A DNA stretch of 64,000 bases from Grimontia celer (GTDB lineage: Bacteria; Pseudomonadota; Gammaproteobacteria; Enterobacterales; Vibrionaceae), in contig NZ_FIZX01000002.1 of the NCBI RefSeq assembly GCF_900055185.1, positions 1,678,586-1,742,585 of the forward strand. Direction: 5' to 3'. Positions 47,025 through 55,230 of the stretch are shown piece after piece; position 1 is the first letter of the stretch; every line of letters starts with the position of its first letter. A model generated the notes under the pieces. The model was not told the DNA's origin. It saw only the letters and a list, made by a program, of their open reading frames with translations, and searched no databases. A program made the translations under genes and the position numbers.

Positions 47025-47876
47025 GTGAAAATTGCCGTTACCGCCGCCAGTGGGCAATTGGGCTCAGAAATCGTCAAAGCGCTGATTGACGTAATACCGA
47101 AAGAAAATGTCATTGCTTTAGCCCGCACCCCAGAGCGCGCCAAAGGACTTGGTGTTGAAATCCGTCCCGGTGATTACGAAGAGCCTGAAGAGCTTGAACA
47201 GTCACTACAAGGCATTGATACCTTGTTACTGGTGTCCGGAATGGATGCGCCAGACAAGCGCATTGGCCAGCACCGCAATGTGATTAATGCTGCCAAAAAA
47301 GCAGGGGTTAATAAGATTGTTTACACCAGTGTTCAAGGCGCTGAAGAAGGCACTGCGTTTTCACCCATTATTCAAAGCAACAGACAAACCGAGCAAGATG
47401 TTCGTGAATCGGGGCTTAACTGGGTGATAGGCCGCAATGGTATCTACATTGAACCGGATATCGAATACATCGAGAACTACAAAAAAGCTGGGGTTATCAC
47501 CAACTGTGCGGGTGAAGGTAGATGCGGTTATACCACCCGCGGCGAACTTGGGTATGCTTACGCTCGAATGCTGACCGAAGACAAGCACAACGGGCAAACC
47601 TATAACCTGCATGGTGAAGCGCTTACCCAAACCCAATTAACTGAATATCTGAATGCGACTTACCATACGCACCTAACTTACGTGCCGCTCTCTTTTGAAG
47701 ATTATCGGGAAGATCGCATCGCAGAACTTGGCGGGTTTATCGGCACCGTGATTGCTGGTATTTACCAGGGCATCAGTGAAGGGAAAGTCGATAATCCCAG
47801 CCACTACTTTCAAGCCGCAGGACGCGAACACCAGAGCTGGGGAGATTACTTTGCGGATATAGAGACGGAAGATTGA
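47025..47876 (+). CDS. NmrA/QorB-like NAD(P)H-dependent reductase
   Basis: 283 aa from GTG 47025 with GAGGG 8 bases upstream; starts at 47010 (ATG) and 46974 (GTG) are possible but fit less well. KIAVTAASGQLGSEIVKAL is an NAD(P)-binding Rossmann start of the atypical SDR/NmrA type, and the layout resembles QorB quinone reductases (LARTPERAKGLGVEIRPGDY, YTSVQGAEEG). Probable role: reduction of quinones or related electrophiles. Convergent with a TetR gene that may control it. Confidence 0.87.
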   Translation: MKIAVTAASGQLGSEIVKALIDVIPKENVIALARTPERAKGLGVEIRPGDYEEPEELEQSLQGIDTLLLVSGMDAPDKRIGQHRNVINAAKKAGVNKIVYTSVQGAEEGTAFSPIIQSNRQTEQDVRESGLNWVIGRNGIYIEPDIEYIENYKKAGVITNCAGEGRCGYTTRGELGYAYARMLTEDKHNGQTYNLHGEALTQTQLTEYLNATYHTHLTYVPLSFEDYREDRIAELGGFIGTVIAGIYQGISEGKVDNPSHYFQAAGREHQSWGDYFADIETED

Positions 47877-47910
47877 GCAACCCGTTTTATCAGTCCTTTT
47901 AGAGTAAATA

Positions 47911-47934
47911 AGCGCGCTTTACTGGCGCGTTTTT
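47911..47934 (+). terminator. Probable terminator after the QorB-like gene
   Basis: CGCGC / GCGCG with a 7-base loop followed by TTTTT; short stem. Confidence 0.5.
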
Positions 47935-48499
47935 ACTTCATGAGCTGCGAAGCTTTGGTTATACAAGCTTCAAGCAGCTCATCAACAACCTCTTCATCGT
48001 TCAATGCCCGGGACACAACCACACCGCCTATCATCAGGGCAGCGAGCGACATTGCACTTTGTCTGTCCGGTATCTCTCCGCCGCTGCGTGTTTGGAGTAT
48101 ATCCAATAAGCCTTCAAATACATGAGAATAAGCTTGCTTTGCGTCATCATTTTGATTCGACACATCAGTGGCGAATGCAGCAAGCGGACAAGGAGAAACC
48201 TTCTGTTCCACGTGTTCTGAGCAAAGATACGTTTTTACGATCTTGTTAAAACTCAAATCTCCTTCTGACTCACGCATAATCCCAGCCAAAGGGCTGTCTT
48301 CGGTTGCCGCGTAAACGGACTGATTATAAAGCTCTTGTTTTGAACTGAAATGGGCATAGAAAGCGCCATGCGTTAGCTTTGCATCTTCCATTACCTCGCC
48401 AAGCGATACATTGTGAAATCCCCGTTGTGCAAACAATCTCACCGCACTTTTCAGAATCTTCTTACGCGTTTCCTGCTTTCTTGTCGTTGGCCAAGGCAT
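47933..48499 (-). CDS. TetR/AcrR-family regulator
   Basis: 188 aa. N-terminal HTH (RKKILKSAVRLFAQRGFHNVSLGEVMEDAKLTHGAFYAHFSSKQELY) and a C-terminal TetR ligand-binding/dimer domain. A palindrome just upstream is a candidate autoregulatory operator. Neighbours are a QorB-like reductase (convergent) and a cupin (divergent), suggesting control of a response to quinones or aromatic compounds (inference). Confidence 0.92.
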   Translation of the reverse strand: MPWPTTRKQETRKKILKSAVRLFAQRGFHNVSLGEVMEDAKLTHGAFYAHFSSKQELYNQSVYAATEDSPLAGIMRESEGDLSFNKIVKTYLCSEHVEQKVSPCPLAAFATDVSNQNDDAKQAYSHVFEGLLDILQTRSGGEIPDRQSAMSLAALMIGGVVVSRALNDEEVVDELLEACITKASQLMK

Positions 48500-48515
48500 A
48501 AATCATCCAAAATAT

Positions 48516-48528
48516 TATGTTGAACATA
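48516..48528. promoter_or_regulatory. Candidate TetR operator
   Basis: TATGTT-G-AACATA, a perfect 13-base palindrome 17 bases upstream of the TetR start and between it and the divergent cupin gene. The AACATA half-site also occurs near 46964, ahead of the QorB-like gene. Confidence 0.5.
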
Positions 48529-48634
48529 TAGTCAATCATCTTAATCTCCTCTCTACAACCACGGAAGATTTAAGTCGGCAAATTTCTACCAAGAAAACAT
48601 TTTTATTCAAAGCGTTATTTAAGGAGAGAAGATC

Positions 48635-49090
48635 ATGGGAATGCTTAACACATTATCTAAGGGCACCAATTACGATGCAATTTCTACTGGCGGGATAGAT
48701 GCCATCGATACCTTCACATTTAAACATGAAGCTTTGCCAGTAGATGTTGAAGGAAAGGTCTTCGTTAGCGAGGCTCTGGGGATGTCCGGCGGTATCCTTT
48801 CTCTTAATTCACTGGCTCCACATACCTCTATGCCATTTCACCATGTCCATATCGAGCATGAAGAAATCTACATTTTCATGGGAGGACAAGGCGAATTTAT
48901 GGTGGATGATAATCGATTCGAGATCACCACTGGCTCTGTCGTCCGTGTGGCTCCCGAAGGCGTACGCTGTTGGAGAAATACCTCTAATTCACCGCTTTAC
49001 TATGCCGTTCTTCAGGTAAAAGCAGGTAGTGAAACGGTGAAAAATACCATTGAAGATGGCCGTGGAGTCAATCGCCCTGTTATCTGGTAA
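48635..49090 (+). CDS. Cupin-domain protein
   Basis: 151 aa. One cupin barrel: motif 1 around PFHHVHIEHEEIYIFMGGQGEF (His-His-Glu metal ligands) and motif 2 around GSVVRVAPEGVRCWRN, where the usual motif-2 His is replaced. Small single-domain cupins act as isomerases, dioxygenases or ligand sensors. Ribosome site AAGGAGAG. Divergent from the TetR gene. Confidence 0.85.
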   Translation: MGMLNTLSKGTNYDAISTGGIDAIDTFTFKHEALPVDVEGKVFVSEALGMSGGILSLNSLAPHTSMPFHHVHIEHEEIYIFMGGQGEFMVDDNRFEITTGSVVRVAPEGVRCWRNTSNSPLYYAVLQVKAGSETVKNTIEDGRGVNRPVIW

Positions 49091-49114
49091 AAGCACCTTT
49101 CAAATTTTCAAATC

Positions 49115-49149
49115 AAGGCGGGTTGAGTTTCATTATCACCCGCCTTTCT
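49115..49149 (+). terminator. Terminator after the cupin gene
   Basis: AAGGCGGGT / ACCCGCCTT with a 14-base loop, then a T-rich tail. Confidence 0.7.
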
Positions 49150-49306
49150 CTTAGCTAATTGTGCGATCCATGCCCACCGATAATGGCGGCTTCTCCGTCC
49201 TGCTCAATGGTATTATTAACGGGTAGCACAGAGCGTCTAACTTATTGACTCACGGTAGAAACCTTCTATTTACCCTTGTTAAGGTGAAGCCAATAAGGAG
49301 AACACT

Positions 49307-49546
49307 ATGCTCAGATTTCAGTTCTATAAATCGCAAGACGTTGTGACTCACGTGAAACTGGATACACCAACCACGAAAGAAGAAATCAGGCAGCTGACTG
49401 AGCAAGGTTTTATGGCGTCAGGTGAGATTGTTTCAGCACCGACAATTCTGAAAGCTATGGAACAATATCAGGCCAGCCAAGAAGAGAGCATTCATGCTTA
49501 CGCTACCTTCGGTGTGGTCATGGGTCTATTTCCGGGAATCCGTTAA
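49307..49546 (+). CDS. Small hypothetical protein
   Basis: 79 aa, good AAGGAG ribosome site 6 bases before ATG and its own terminator, so a real small gene. Begins with a short strand (LRFQFYKSQDVVTHVKLD), then helical. No family recognised, no TM segment predicted with confidence. Confidence 0.65.
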   Translation: MLRFQFYKSQDVVTHVKLDTPTTKEEIRQLTEQGFMASGEIVSAPTILKAMEQYQASQEESIHAYATFGVVMGLFPGIR

Positions 49547-49566
49547 ATCCCTTTGATTCAATGAAA

Positions 49567-49600
49567 GCGCACCACTTGCAAACGCAAGTGGTGCGTTTTT
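49567..49600. terminator. Strong terminator after the small gene
   Basis: GCACCACTTGC / GCAAGTGGTGC, 4-base loop, followed by GTTTTT; directly precedes the convergent lipoprotein gene. Confidence 0.92.
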
Positions 49601-49625
49601 GTGCGCCGCTTTGGCGACACTGTTG

Positions 49626-49859
49626 TTACTCAGCGCAGAATGCTTCAAAGAGTTCGGGCGTATTATCAAACCCTTCAACTTCAGCAAGCTCCCAGGGGCG
49701 CTCACATCGGTTAGTATGGGCACACCACTGATAACCTGCAGAAGGGATGCAGCCATGGCTATCACGATCTGCGCCTACCATGGTGTCAGTATCTGCAGCA
49801 TTCTCTGCGCAGCCGGCCATCAATAGTGCCATCAGTGAAATTAGGGTGAGTTTTTTCAT
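49626..49859 (-). CDS. Small Cys-containing lipoprotein
   Basis: 77 aa. Lipobox LMAGC (Cys17 lipidated), then a short mature domain with paired cysteines and the pattern HGCIPSAGYQWCAHTNRCERPWE, seen in small periplasmic lipoproteins of proteobacteria, with probable disulfides. The function is unknown. Confidence 0.75.
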   Translation of the reverse strand: MKKLTLISLMALLMAGCAENAADTDTMVGADRDSHGCIPSAGYQWCAHTNRCERPWELAEVEGFDNTPELFEAFCAE

Positions 49860-49943
49860 TAAACACCATCTTTTTTGGGGTATTCAGGCCTTTATGTAAG
49901 CACACTTTTTCCAGTAAAGAGAGCGCGAATTTGGGATAAGGAG

Positions 49944-49970
49944 AATAAAAAAACGCGCCGGCGGCGCGTC
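49944..49970 (-). terminator. Terminator of the DUF465 gene
   Basis: ACGCGCC / GGCGCGT with a 3-base loop; on the minus strand it is followed by a run of seven T. Serves the leftward gene at 49995. Confidence 0.85.
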
Positions 49971-49994
49971 TTGTCGTTCAAAACTGACTGCTTT

Positions 49995-50237
49995 CTATTT
50001 TGCCTGTTGTAGGCGGTGATAAAGCGAGTCTTTCAACACGGCACGGTCGTGCTTAAGCTTGTGCATTTCTTCATCATCAATCGGAGAATCTCTCAGCTCC
50101 AGACTACGAATTTCTTTATCAAGCGCATTGTATTTTTTTGTGTCTTCTGCGAATGCAGTATCTTGATTGGAGAGCTCAGCGATCAGGTCCTTGAACTCTG
50201 GGAACTCATTAACGAGTGAGTGGTTTTCACCTAACAT
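49995..50237 (-). CDS. YdcH/DUF465-family small protein
   Basis: 80 aa. HSLVNEFPEFKDLIAELSNQDTAFAEDTKKYNALDKEIRSLE and the EEMHKLKHDRAVLKDSLYHRL end are the DUF465 (YdcH) signature: two long helices forming a coiled coil. Cytoplasmic, function unknown, widespread in proteobacteria. Confidence 0.9.
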   Translation of the reverse strand: MLGENHSLVNEFPEFKDLIAELSNQDTAFAEDTKKYNALDKEIRSLELRDSPIDDEEMHKLKHDRAVLKDSLYHRLQQAK

Positions 50238-50280
50238 ATCAGCCCCTTATTTTTATTTCCTTGGTAGTTGAGCTTTCACC

Positions 50281-50323
50281 ATAAAAAATTCTCAACCATG
50301 TAGATATACCCATGGTTGAGAAT
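50281..50323 (-). terminator. Terminator of the crotonase gene
   Basis: ATTCTCAACCATG / CATGGTTGAGAAT with a 10-base loop; the minus strand continues into TTTTTTAT. Suits the leftward gene that ends at 50354. Confidence 0.85.
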
Positions 50324-50353
50324 AGTCGACTTCTCGCTTTAGCTAAAACTGGG

Positions 50354-51199
50354 TCAGTTGATGTTTTGCACATCCATGACCAATTTATTCCAATTACGCT
50401 GGTTCTCGATATCGTGCTCAAGCCCTTGATCGTCAGCGATCTGGAAGCGCTTCACTGCTGGGGTTTTGCTAGTTGCCTGATACAGCCAGTAAGCCTCAGC
50501 TTTCAGTGCTTCATCGATAGGTTTATCGATGGACTCGTAAACCATTTGCTTACAAGCATTGATAGATTCTGCAGGGAATTTCGCAATACGCTTCGCCAAG
50601 GTATCAACATATTCACCAATCTCATCCGGCTCCAATGCCTTGTTGATGGTGCCATAAGCCTCTGCTTCATCTGCATCGAAGTCTCGCGCACTCAGGATAA
50701 TTTCCAGTGCACGGCCAAGACCGACCTGACGAGCCATACGCGATGCACCACCGCCGCAAGGCAAGATGCCCATGCCAACTTCCATCTGCATAAACTTGTA
50801 TTTTCCGCGAGCTGCAAAGCGCATATCACATGCCAACGCAAACTCATGGCCGCCACCTCGGGCAAAACCTTCCAGTTTGGCGATGGTTGCTTGAGGCACT
50901 TTGCTGATACGCTCCAGCACTGCCTGCAAATCGAGCAGCTTCGCTTCCTCGCGGGAAACAGCTTCGGTCGACATATCTTTTAACAGATTGGTGTCGTAGT
51001 GACATACCCAGATTTCAGGATTTGCAGATTGAAAGACAACCACTTTTATATCGCGGTCGCGTTCCAGACGCATCGCCAGTCCGTTCAAATCAGACAACAT
51101 TTCCTGTCCCTGAACGTTCACTGAGCCAAAATCGAAAGTCACTGTCAGGACACCTTCGTCCTGACTAGCGGTAAATGTGGTGTAGCCTTCATAAGCCAT
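50354..51199 (-). CDS. Enoyl-CoA hydratase/isomerase (crotonase) family protein
   Basis: 281 aa. Crotonase fold with the oxyanion-hole blocks ATIAKLEGFARGGGHEFALACD and MQMEVGMGILPCGGGASRMARQVG, and the common ARDFDADEAEAYGTINKAL helix. It acts on CoA thioesters (hydratase, isomerase or related); which one cannot be decided. Ribosome site AAGGACG. Monocistronic, with its own terminator. Confidence 0.9.
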   Translation of the reverse strand: MAYEGYTTFTASQDEGVLTVTFDFGSVNVQGQEMLSDLNGLAMRLERDRDIKVVVFQSANPEIWVCHYDTNLLKDMSTEAVSREEAKLLDLQAVLERISKVPQATIAKLEGFARGGGHEFALACDMRFAARGKYKFMQMEVGMGILPCGGGASRMARQVGLGRALEIILSARDFDADEAEAYGTINKALEPDEIGEYVDTLAKRIAKFPAESINACKQMVYESIDKPIDEALKAEAYWLYQATSKTPAVKRFQIADDQGLEHDIENQRNWNKLVMDVQNIN

Positions 51200-51649
51200 G
51201 TTGAGCGTCCTTTTGTTTTTTTGTTTCGGTCGACTTTTAAGCTAACAACGGCACCGAACAGCAACAATAAACAAAAGGAAGGAAACAGTTTCCGCTAAAA
51301 GTTGAAAATGCTTAGGACTAGAGCAAAATTTAACCATCAAAGGCCAGTAGACCTTATAAAGGCCAAAAATCAATGTGATAGCGCTCATGGAATAATGAAT
51401 TCGTCTCTACAAGACAATGGCATTAATCAATCTATTTAATAGGCCTCATGCTCATAATCAAACTTGCCATATGAGACACAAATATATTGAAAATAATTCT
51501 ACTGTTTTCATCAGTTTTTTATTAGTAGGACACTTTACGTATTTCTACATAAAGCGGCGAGAATTTAAAGGGTTAGTTAAAATTTGACCATGACTGGAAT
51601 ATCGGACAGCACACGGCTATGTTAGAGCAGGAAAAAGAACCAAAAAGGT
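51200..51649. other. AT-rich intergenic region
   Basis: About 450 bases without a gene. It includes a degenerate end of MITE-like element B (51321-51353) and must hold the promoters for the crotonase and for the Flp pilin gene. Confidence 0.55.
51321..51353. repeat. Degenerate end of MITE-like element B
   Basis: GAGCAAAATTTAACCATCAA followed by AGGCCAGTAGACC matches, with about seven differences, the reverse complement of the left end of element B (27321-27355), including 14 identical bases AGCAAAATTTAACCA-like core. No second end was found, so this looks like a relic. Confidence 0.55.
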
Positions 51650-51841
51650 ATGAGAATGTTCAATTACATTCGACGTTACATCTTGGATGAGTCCGGAGTG
51701 ACCGCCATCGAGTATGCCATTATCGGCGTTGCTGTTTCTGTTATTACGCTAGCCATGTTTGCAGAAAATTCTGCGCTTCCAAGTGCGTTGGTTAGCGCAA
51801 TCACAGTCATAGAAACCAATATTAATGCCGCTGGCAATTAA
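51650..51841 (+). CDS. Orphan Flp/type IVb pilin
   Basis: 63 aa. The segment DESGVTAIEYAIIGVAVSVI is the Flp pilin prepilin-peptidase site: cleavage after Gly, Glu at +5 (E of IEYA), then a hydrophobic helix. Flp pilins build Tad pili for attachment. No tad or rcp genes lie in the window, so assembly must depend on a locus elsewhere. Its own terminator follows directly. Confidence 0.88.
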   Translation: MRMFNYIRRYILDESGVTAIEYAIIGVAVSVITLAMFAENSALPSALVSAITVIETNINAAGN

Positions 51842-51870
51842 AAAAACGCGCCTTATCTGGCGCGTTTTTC
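51839..51870. terminator. Terminator between flp and the peptidase gene
   Basis: AAAAACGCGCC / GGCGCGTTTTT, 6-base loop, usable on both strands; shared by the convergent prolyl oligopeptidase gene. Confidence 0.9.
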
Positions 51871-51878
51871 TTATCCCG

Positions 51879-53927
51879 TTACAGCACGGGCTCTTCACCC
51901 ATCTGGTCAAGACAGAAAGCATACACATCAGCGCCTAAATCCAACACTTTATGCATCGGCATGCCAGCTCCATGTCCTGCATTCACATCGATTCGAATCA
52001 ACACAGGGTTTTCGCCCGCATGTTTTGCCTGTAGCTCAGCGATGAATTTGTATGAGTGGGCAGGCACGACGCGATCATCATGATCTGCCGTTGTGACCAA
52101 GGTTGAAGGGTAAACCACGCCTTCCCTAACGTTATGCACCGGAGAGTAACCCAACAAATACTTGAACATAGCTTCACTTTGCGAAGACGTGCCGTAGTCA
52201 TACTTCCAGCCTTCACCCGACGTGAACGTGTGGTAGCGAAGCATATCCAACACACCGACAGCAGGCAACGCCACTTTAAACAGGTCTGGTCGCTGCGTCA
52301 TACACGCGCCGACCAGCAAGCCGCCGTTAGAACCACCTCGAATCGCCAGTTTTTCGGGTGATGTATAGTTTTCAGTAATCAAAAACTCTGCAGCAGAAAT
52401 AAAATCATCGAACACATTTTGCTTCTGAAGCTGAGTGCCTGCCTGATGCCATGCTTTACCGTATTCACCACCACCTCGCAGGTTTGCAACCGCATAAATG
52501 CCGCCCATTTCAATCCATGCTGCAATACTTGGGTTGAAAGCAGGCTCTAAGCTGATATTGAAACCGCCATAACCATAAAGAATGGTTGGATGTGAGCCAT
52601 CCAGTTCAATGCCTTTGCGATAGCAAATGGTCATCGAAACTTTGGTGCCGTCTTTTGAGGTGTAAAACACCTGGCGTGATTCAAGCTTCTCACTGTCGAT
52701 AGTGCAGGCGCTTTGACGATAGCGTTCAGTAACCCCTGTTTCTGGATCGAAGCGATAGGTGTCTGCTGCTGTCGTGTAATTGGTGAAGGTGAAATACAGC
52801 GTTTTGTCTTTTTCGCGACCTGAGAAGCCGGACGCTGTTCCTACATCTGGCAGAACCACATCACGCACCTTCTCACCACTCAGGCGATACTGTTTCACCT
52901 GGGTCTGCACATCAACCAGATAGCTCGCAAACAGATAGCCCGCGCCAGTTGAGATACTCAGTTCGTGCTCTGTTTCGGCAATCAAGTCTTTCCAATTAGC
53001 CTGATCAGGTTTTTGCGCATCCGTCACCACGATGCGTCCCATCGGTGCATCCAGATTGGTGTAGATGACGAGTTTGCCATCTTGATGCTCAATCACATCA
53101 CTATCTGCACTGTCATCGTCAGTCAGACACAAGCGCTCGCCATTACCTCTCAGATCCTGCACATAAAGCATGTTCCCCGATGTTGCATTGGCGCCAGTGA
53201 TCACAAGGAAACTGTCGTCTTCAGTGGTGTAGCCGCCGACATAGCGAAACTGCGGGTCATTCTCTCCACCAAATACCAACTCATCTTCCGCCTGCGACGT
53301 CCCTAATGTATGGAAGTAAAGTTTGTGATGTTCGGTCCTCGCTGATAATTCGCTGCCCTCAGGTTTGTCATAGGTCGAGTAGTAAAAACCCTCACTGCCA
53401 CGCCATTCGATGCCGGAGAATTTTACGTTATCGATTTTATCCACCAACAACTCTCCCGTTTCCGCATCCATCACATAGATGGTCCGCCAATCACTGCCCC
53501 CCTCAGAGGTTGAATAGGCAATGAACTTGTCATCACGGGAAAAACGCAATTGGTCGAGTGATGTTGTGCCTTCTTCACTCCAGCTATTTGGATCAAGAAA
53601 CACCTTGGCATCAGACAAATCACCTTGGGCGCGATACACCACGGATTGATTCTGCAGTCCATCATTGCGGTAAAAATAGATATAGCCGCCGCGGTCAAAC
53701 GGGGCAGACTCTTTCACGTAGTTGTTTGCGGTTTCGAGTTTTTCACGAATCGCATTGCGAAAAGGAATCTTATGCAAATAGTCAAAGGTCACTGCGTTCT
53801 GAGATTCTACCCATTGCGCAGTTTCATCACTTAAATCATCTTCCAGCCAACGATAAGGGTCGGCGACTTTCTCGGAGAAATATGTATCGACGATCGTATC
53901 TTTGTGTGTTTTTGGGTAATCAAACAT
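51879..53927 (-). CDS. Prolyl oligopeptidase (S9A family)
   Basis: 682 aa from ATG 53927, which has GGAG 5 bases upstream; an ATG 15 bases earlier is an alternative. N-terminal DPYRWLEDDLSDET is the family hallmark, a seven-bladed propeller spans about 70-400, and the C-terminal alpha/beta hydrolase domain carries GGSNGGLL (nucleophile Ser), ADHDDRVVPAHS (Asp) and NAGHGAG (His). No signal peptide. It cleaves short peptides after proline in the cytoplasm. Confidence 0.95.
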   Translation of the reverse strand: MFDYPKTHKDTIVDTYFSEKVADPYRWLEDDLSDETAQWVESQNAVTFDYLHKIPFRNAIREKLETANNYVKESAPFDRGGYIYFYRNDGLQNQSVVYRAQGDLSDAKVFLDPNSWSEEGTTSLDQLRFSRDDKFIAYSTSEGGSDWRTIYVMDAETGELLVDKIDNVKFSGIEWRGSEGFYYSTYDKPEGSELSARTEHHKLYFHTLGTSQAEDELVFGGENDPQFRYVGGYTTEDDSFLVITGANATSGNMLYVQDLRGNGERLCLTDDDSADSDVIEHQDGKLVIYTNLDAPMGRIVVTDAQKPDQANWKDLIAETEHELSISTGAGYLFASYLVDVQTQVKQYRLSGEKVRDVVLPDVGTASGFSGREKDKTLYFTFTNYTTAADTYRFDPETGVTERYRQSACTIDSEKLESRQVFYTSKDGTKVSMTICYRKGIELDGSHPTILYGYGGFNISLEPAFNPSIAAWIEMGGIYAVANLRGGGEYGKAWHQAGTQLQKQNVFDDFISAAEFLITENYTSPEKLAIRGGSNGGLLVGACMTQRPDLFKVALPAVGVLDMLRYHTFTSGEGWKYDYGTSSQSEAMFKYLLGYSPVHNVREGVVYPSTLVTTADHDDRVVPAHSYKFIAELQAKHAGENPVLIRIDVNAGHGAGMPMHKVLDLGADVYAFCLDQMGEEPVL

Positions 53928-54226
53928 GACTTCTCCATCCATGGTTTGGGTATAGATATAGTGCGAGAATTATAGAAAGCGGGGTTGAATGCGACCTTGC
54001 TTAAAAAGTGTTTTTCGTAGACAACTCGCAAACTCACTCTCAGGAACGTTGTAAACCAATAATTCCAGCAATAACTGAGTGTCTTTAATTTTGAGACGGT
54101 TTGCCTCACAAAGTCGTGATAGTTTAAGGCCGTTTTTCGCTAACAAACATAAGCTTATACTTATCGACCCCAGTGAGCTTTTAGCTCAGGTGGGGATAAT
54201 GATTCAAGGACTGACAGGATACCACT

Positions 54227-54643
54227 ATGGATATGCTCGCCGGACTGCTTGCAGGTCTACCAAACTTCATCATCTACTTTGCTGCTTCGCTGGCGTTTGT
54301 ACTGATTTTCAAATTCATCTATATCCGGATTACGCCATACGATGAATGGTCACTGATCAAAGATAAGCAAAGCGTAACAGCAGCAGTCGCTCTTGGCGGT
54401 GCATTCTTGGGTTACTGTATTGCCATTGCCGGTGCGGCGCAAAACTCCGTCAACATCGTCGACTTTATGGTGTGGGGCGTGATTGCCATGCTGGCACAAT
54501 TTATTGCCTTTGCCATTGTCCGCTTTGTCATGCTGAAAGAGCTGACTACTCGCATTGAAAACGACGAATTGCCAGCCGGTATTATTCTGGCAGTCGTCTC
54601 TGTTTCCATCGGCGTACTGAACGCTGCGTGTCTGACCTACTAA
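54227..54643 (+). CDS. yjfL: DUF350 (YjfL-like) membrane protein
   Basis: 138 aa, four TM segments (about 13-32, 48-68, 78-99, 115-136) with the DUF350 pattern (KQSVTAAVALGGAFLGYCIAIAGAAQNS). First gene of a yjfL-yjfM-yjfC-like set seen in many enterics and vibrios. Function unknown; the set has been linked in silico to membrane-stress and PspA-type systems, whose genes are not present here. Confidence 0.85.
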   Translation: MDMLAGLLAGLPNFIIYFAASLAFVLIFKFIYIRITPYDEWSLIKDKQSVTAAVALGGAFLGYCIAIAGAAQNSVNIVDFMVWGVIAMLAQFIAFAIVRFVMLKELTTRIENDELPAGIILAVVSVSIGVLNAACLTY

Positions 54644-54654
54644 CGGAGGCAGTC

Positions 54655-55227
54655 ATGAAACGGAGTCAAAACGTTATTCGTCCAAACATGGACAAAGCCG
54701 CCAAAGTGATCCCTTTTGCGTTTGTCGGAGGTATTTCAGGTTGTTTCTTCGAACCTGAAACTGAAGGTTTCGTGTTCCAGTCTGCACAAGATTGTGCGCG
54801 CTCTTTTCCGGATCAAATTGAAGAGTGTCGTATCGCCTATCAGGATGCACTGGCGGATGCAGCGCAATCTGCACCCCGTTATAACAATGAATACGAGTGC
54901 GAAGCGGACTTTTTAGATGGCTGTGATCGTTACAACAACTGGTACATTCCAGCGATGGCGGGTTTTTTCTTCGCCAACATGCTGGATGACGACTACTTCA
55001 AGAAAAAGAAGAAACGTTACTATTCCAAGCCACTGTATGGCTATCGCGGAAAGTACTATTCCGGCGATGGTAACTTCTTCAGCTCATCGAGCAACAAATC
55101 GGTGAAAGTCTCCACCAGCTCGATCACCAAGCCAAAGTCTAGCGGTACTATCGGACAAGTGATGTCACGCGGCGGTTTCGGTAAATCCGTATCACGTGCG
55201 TCTTCTTCATCTCGTAGCGGCGGTTAA
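54655..55227 (+). CDS. yjfM: DUF1190 (YgiB/YjfM-like) protein
   Basis: 190 aa from ATG 54655 with GGAGG 5 bases upstream. A hydrophobic stretch near the N-terminus reads IPFAFVGGISGCFF and may act as a lipoprotein-like signal. Conserved Cys-rich part: SAQDCARSF, IEECRIAYQDAL, YECEADFLDGCDRY; then a Ser/Gly-rich tail. Matches DUF1190. It starts 11 bases after yjfL and ends 3 bases before yjfC. Confidence 0.82.
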   Translation: MKRSQNVIRPNMDKAAKVIPFAFVGGISGCFFEPETEGFVFQSAQDCARSFPDQIEECRIAYQDALADAAQSAPRYNNEYECEADFLDGCDRYNNWYIPAMAGFFFANMLDDDYFKKKKKRYYSKPLYGYRGKYYSGDGNFFSSSSNKSVKVSTSSITKPKSSGTIGQVMSRGGFGKSVSRASSSSRSGG

Positions 55228-55230
55228 ACG

